In this document: one piece after another, positions 7,430-9,642 of the stretch | Layout: every line of letters starts with the position of its first letter | Numbering within the stretch: the first letter of the stretch is position 1 | Assembly: GCA_947644185.1 (NCBI GenBank) | Contig: CANRZC010000070.1 | Span: 1 to 9,642, forward strand | Direction: 5' to 3' | DNA: 9,642 bases | From: an uncultured Acetatifactor sp. | GTDB taxonomy: Bacteria > Bacillota > Clostridia > Lachnospirales > Lachnospiraceae | Notes under the pieces: generated by a model | What the model was told of the DNA's origin: nothing | Seen by the model: only the letters and a program-made list of their open reading frames with translations | The model's database searches: none | Program-made: the position numbers and the translations under genes

Positions 7430-8457
7430 CTTTTTAATACCCTACGATAATTGGCGCCGATGGCATCCCAGAGCTTTATGGGCTCTGGCGCCGCTACAGA
7501 AGTTCCATAACCGCCTCTATATGTCCAGGTTCCCAGTCGATCCACCCCTAATCCTTCATAGAGATCCACCACCCTTTCAATCTGACTGTAATCTTCTGGG
7601 CATTTGTTGTATCCCATGAGCCATCTCTCGGACTCTTTTCCATATTTCTTTGCCATAGCCACCGTGCGCTCTGTTATCTCCTTAAAAAAGCTCTCCGGTA
7701 GAGTCCAATTGATGATAGTGGTGGAGAACACATCAAAGTACGGGCAAGCCGCCACCATTTCCCAGTTGTCATACCCCCTTTGCTCTGTCACGTAATAAGT
7801 GTTCATGGTAGCGTGTACACAGCATGTGATCTCTAAAGCAGGGTTGTAATCCTTTAAGGCTTTGGAGGTATCCGCCAGAGTTTTTAGGGCTTCTCTCCAG
7901 CGGAATTGCTTTACATCATCATTCATAAACTTTGGCATTTCATATCCGTAGTAGGCTCTGAACTTTTCCATGCACTCTGGGCAACGGCAGGACCAGTCAT
8001 CCCCCGCCCCTCCGGTAATGGATGCGTAAGATTTGGGATACGCATAATGTGGTTCATCCCAGAAGAACCCGTCCACTTCCGTCTCACGGGCCAGCTTCAT
8101 GCAAAGGCCTGTAAAGTAATCCCGGAAGGAATTGCTGTTAAAGCATGCGGCATTTATCACCTCCCCAGTGTATGCAGACACCTGCCTGTGGTGGATATTA
8201 TTCTGTAGGAACAGGCTCACCTGCTCACCGCCAAAGTATTTGCCAATGCCCCAGGTATCCGCAAGAACCCGAAGCCCCATTTCATGTGCCTTTTTCACAA
8301 TACTATTGATACTTGGGAACCAAAAATCCATATCAAATTCCGTAATGGCCAGAATAACTGTGTCACAGCCATGCTGGATCATTTCCTGAAAGTCCTTCTC
8401 CGCATGCTCCACATAATTGAAACCATAATAGCTGATCGCCGTATGCTTAATCGCCAT
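7426..8457 (-). CDS. Predicted TIM-barrel glycosidase-like protein with WDEP motif
   Basis: A 343-residue soluble protein with no signal peptide, encoded first in the operon. I do not recognise a named family. Alternating strand/helix segments suggest a TIM barrel: DTVILAITEFD (32-42), GLRVLADTWG (61-70), VDGFFWDEPHY (128-138), and LGTWTYRGGYG (308-318). Glu135 at the end of a predicted strand in WDEPH is a candidate general acid or nucleophile, as in clan GH-A-like hydrolases. A CRCPEC cluster (157-162) followed by MEKFRAYYG resembles Cys-rich inserts seen after the catalytic strand in some uncharacterised glycosidase-like proteins, and it may bind metal. Aromatic residues are frequent, as in sugar-binding barrels. 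GGAGGG 7 nt before ATG 8457 is a strong start. Its position heading an operon with GH20, a kinase and a permease supports a sugar-cleaving or sugar-modifying role; this is inference. Confidence 0.8.
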   Translation of the reverse strand: MAIKHTAISYYGFNYVEHAEKDFQEMIQHGCDTVILAITEFDMDFWFPSINSIVKKAHEMGLRVLADTWGIGKYFGGEQVSLFLQNNIHHRQVSAYTGEVINAACFNSNSFRDYFTGLCMKLARETEVDGFFWDEPHYAYPKSYASITGGAGDDWSCRCPECMEKFRAYYGYEMPKFMNDDVKQFRWREALKTLADTSKALKDYNPALEITCCVHATMNTYYVTEQRGYDNWEMVAACPYFDVFSTTIINWTLPESFFKEITERTVAMAKKYGKESERWLMGYNKCPEDYSQIERVVDLYEGLGVDRLGTWTYRGGYGTSVAAPEPIKLWDAIGANYRRVLKR

Positions 8458-8464
8458 AGCACTT

Positions 8465-8517
8465 CCCTCCTCTATTTTCTGTTGTTTTATAATAACATGT
8501 TAATACATATATGTCAT
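8465..8517 (-). promoter_or_regulatory. Putative operon promoter and RBS
   Basis: On the minus strand, ATGACA (8517-8512; 5/6 to TTGACA) is separated by 17 bp from TATTAT (8494-8489; 5/6 to TATAAT). This predicts a transcript start near 8482 and a short leader ending in GGAGGG (8470-8465), 7 nt before the first ATG. Two small palindromes lie within the promoter: TAACATGTTA (8493-8502) and ACATATATGT (8505-8514). An alternative extended -10, TGTTATAAT, ends at 8522 but lacks a good -35 box. Confidence 0.55.
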
Positions 8518-8599
8518 TAATATTATAACATATTGTAACATAATTTTATTATTTCCCTCTATTATAAGCCTAAATCCCCCGTTTTTCTGCATATTGTTA

Positions 8600-8627
8600 T
8601 TGCATTTTTGTTATATCATGATATAAT
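8600..8627 (+). promoter_or_regulatory. Putative regulator promoter with extended -10
   Basis: TGATATAAT (8619-8627) is an extended -10 element with a consensus TATAAT (8622-8627). Upstream, TTGCAT (8600-8605) is only a weak -35 candidate at 16 bp, which fits an extended -10 promoter. Transcription would start near 8634, with GAGG (8679-8682) 5 nt before the regulator ATG at 8688. Confidence 0.5.
8611..8626. promoter_or_regulatory. Perfect 16-bp palindrome, putative operator
   Basis: TTATATCATGATATAA is its own reverse complement over all 16 bases. It overlaps the extended -10 of the regulator promoter, so a dimer bound there would block regulator transcription. GntR-type DNA-binding domains recognise short palindromes of this kind. 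A smaller CATG-centred palindrome (8493-8502) touches the operon's -10 box and may be a second, weaker site. Confidence 0.5.
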
Positions 8628-8687
8628 ATAATTCAGACAAAAAGAGAATAGCTGTTGGATTTTGTGACAGTTACAGATGAGGTTTTT

Positions 8688-9642
8688 ATGGATAAGGATA
8701 TTTTTTCAAATCTCTCAAGGTTTGCCCAAGAGCAATATTTACTGCAGGAAGAAATCTTGCACGGCAAATACGGGCCTCCTGGCAGCCCCTTTATGACAAC
8801 TAGAGCTCTGGCCCAGCAGCGCGGCATCTCCGTGGTAACCGCCCACAATGTGATGAACGGGCTTTGCAAGGCAGGATTTATCAAGCTCCAGGGGAAAAAA
8901 TACTATCTTTCCTACGCTGCATTGGCTGAGAACCTTCTAAACCGCACCCAGCTCATCGGATTGCTCATTCCTACCATGAACAATGAGTTCTATTCTTCCC
9001 TCTCCGATGCAGTGGTACAGTTGGCAGGACAGCAGGGCTACCGAGTATTGGTGATGACCACCTCCTATTCCGCTTCTGAGGAGCAAAAAGCTTATGAGCT
9101 GTTGCGCCAGTTGTCTGTCAGTGGTATCGTAAGCTGTCTTACCACCTCCCAGCAAAATGCAAAGCTTTACCAGGGGCATGGGCTTCCCTGTGTATTTTTG
9201 ACCCATTCCGTAGACGGGGTAAAAAGGTCTTCCATACAGGTAAATAGTTTTTCCATTTCCCAGAAGGTGGCGCGCCATTTGGTGGAACAGGGCTACCAGA
9301 AATTCTTCTATATAGGGACGAAGAATATGCCTATCCGCAATGATGTGCGATATACAGCCTTTCAGATGGAATTGAATCAGCAGGGATTTCCTCTGGATGA
9401 AGGATGTGTATTTGAATTCACCCAGAATGACAAGGCGGATTTTAAGACCATTTCTCAAGCCTTGAAAGAACAGAGGTGTCCTGTTGGAATCTTTTGTTAT
9501 CACGATCTGATCGCAGCACAGTTGTATCGTATCTGTTATAAATTGGGAAAACAGATCCCCGAAGATGTGGGCATCGTAGGCTTTGATAATCTCTGCTGCC
9601 AATCGGTCGTAGCCCTCGCAAATAGCCGGAATATCTTCTTTG
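8688..9642 (+). CDS. GntR/LacI-hybrid transcriptional regulator (C-terminus outside window)
   Basis: The frame is open from ATG 8688 to the right edge, giving 318 residues with the end missing. Residues about 15-75 form a GntR-type winged helix-turn-helix, with MTTRALAQQRGISVVTAHNV (36-55) as the core. From about 87 the protein reads as a LacI/periplasmic-binding-protein-like sensor: LIGLLIPTMNNEFYSSL, then QIPEDVGIVGFDN near the end (GFDN 298-301). The combination resembles AraR-type regulators, which bind sugars and usually repress sugar operons. The ATG has GAGG 5 nt upstream; in-frame GTG 8664 and TTG 8655 are less well placed. It diverges from the sugar operon across a 230-bp region holding palindromes, so it probably controls the operon and itself. 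After GFDN, the usual P-x-L-T-T segment is not recognisable in the visible part (LCCQSVVALANSRNIFF); this may be true variation or an edge error. Confidence 0.9.
   Translation, partial: MDKDIFSNLSRFAQEQYLLQEEILHGKYGPPGSPFMTTRALAQQRGISVVTAHNVMNGLCKAGFIKLQGKKYYLSYAALAENLLNRTQLIGLLIPTMNNEFYSSLSDAVVQLAGQQGYRVLVMTTSYSASEEQKAYELLRQLSVSGIVSCLTTSQQNAKLYQGHGLPCVFLTHSVDGVKRSSIQVNSFSISQKVARHLVEQGYQKFFYIGTKNMPIRNDVRYTAFQMELNQQGFPLDEGCVFEFTQNDKADFKTISQALKEQRCPVGIFCYHDLIAAQLYRICYKLGKQIPEDVGIVGFDNLCCQSVVALANSRNIFF

Noticed and set aside
8458..8687. Possible CRISPR, tRNA or riboswitch in the divergent intergenic region
   Set aside because: No regularly spaced repeats, no tRNA-like cloverleaf and no recognisable aptamer. 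The content is explained by promoters and palindromes.
8937..9602. 221-codon open frame on the minus strand opposite the regulator
   Set aside because: It lies entirely antisense to the GntR/LacI-type regulator, whose frame shows clear domain motifs. The antisense protein has no recognisable family features.

Overview
The window looks like a Gram-positive gut-type Firmicute, most plausibly a Clostridia/Lachnospiraceae-like genome. This is inferred from GGAGG-type ribosome binding sites, AT-rich Gram-positive-style promoters next to genes of fairly balanced base composition, and a GntR/LacI-hybrid regulator diverging from a sugar-utilisation operon. No rRNA, tRNA, CRISPR array or mobile element is visible, so the taxonomy is only a leaning.

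Layout. One long gene cluster runs right to left (minus strand) from about 8457 to 257. In transcription order it holds: a predicted TIM-barrel glycosidase-like protein with a WDEP motif (8457-7426); two adjacent SIS-domain proteins of the UPF0309 type (7429-6686 and 6667-5936); a PfkB/ribokinase-family kinase (5889-4954); a family-20 glycoside hydrolase (4919-3426); a protein resembling a Gfo/Idh/MocA C-terminal domain without its nucleotide-binding half (3390-2608); a full-length Gfo/Idh/MocA oxidoreductase (2611-1529); and an MFS transporter of the fucose-permease-like kind (1438-257). Spacings are from 4-bp overlaps to 40 bp, except for a 90-bp gap before the transporter that contains its own promoter-like sequence. 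Beyond the transporter, on the same strand, a small hydrophobic protein begins at 219 and runs off the left edge.

On the right, a GntR/LacI-hybrid repressor gene starts at 8688 on the plus strand and runs off the right edge. The 230-bp divergent intergenic region (8458-8687) is very AT-rich. It carries promoter-like elements in both directions and a perfect 16-bp palindrome over the regulator's -10 box, which fits autoregulation and control of the operon.

How the genes may work together (inference): none of the enzymes has a visible signal peptide. The model is uptake of an intact glycoside or oligosaccharide by the MFS permease, cytoplasmic processing by GH20, the WDEP protein and the oxidoreductase pair, phosphorylation by the PfkB kinase, and isomerisation or lysis of the sugar phosphate by the SIS proteins. 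The usual amino-sugar enzymes NagA and NagB are absent from the window, and several enzymes depart from family norms at substrate or cofactor positions. The substrate therefore cannot be named and may be unusual.
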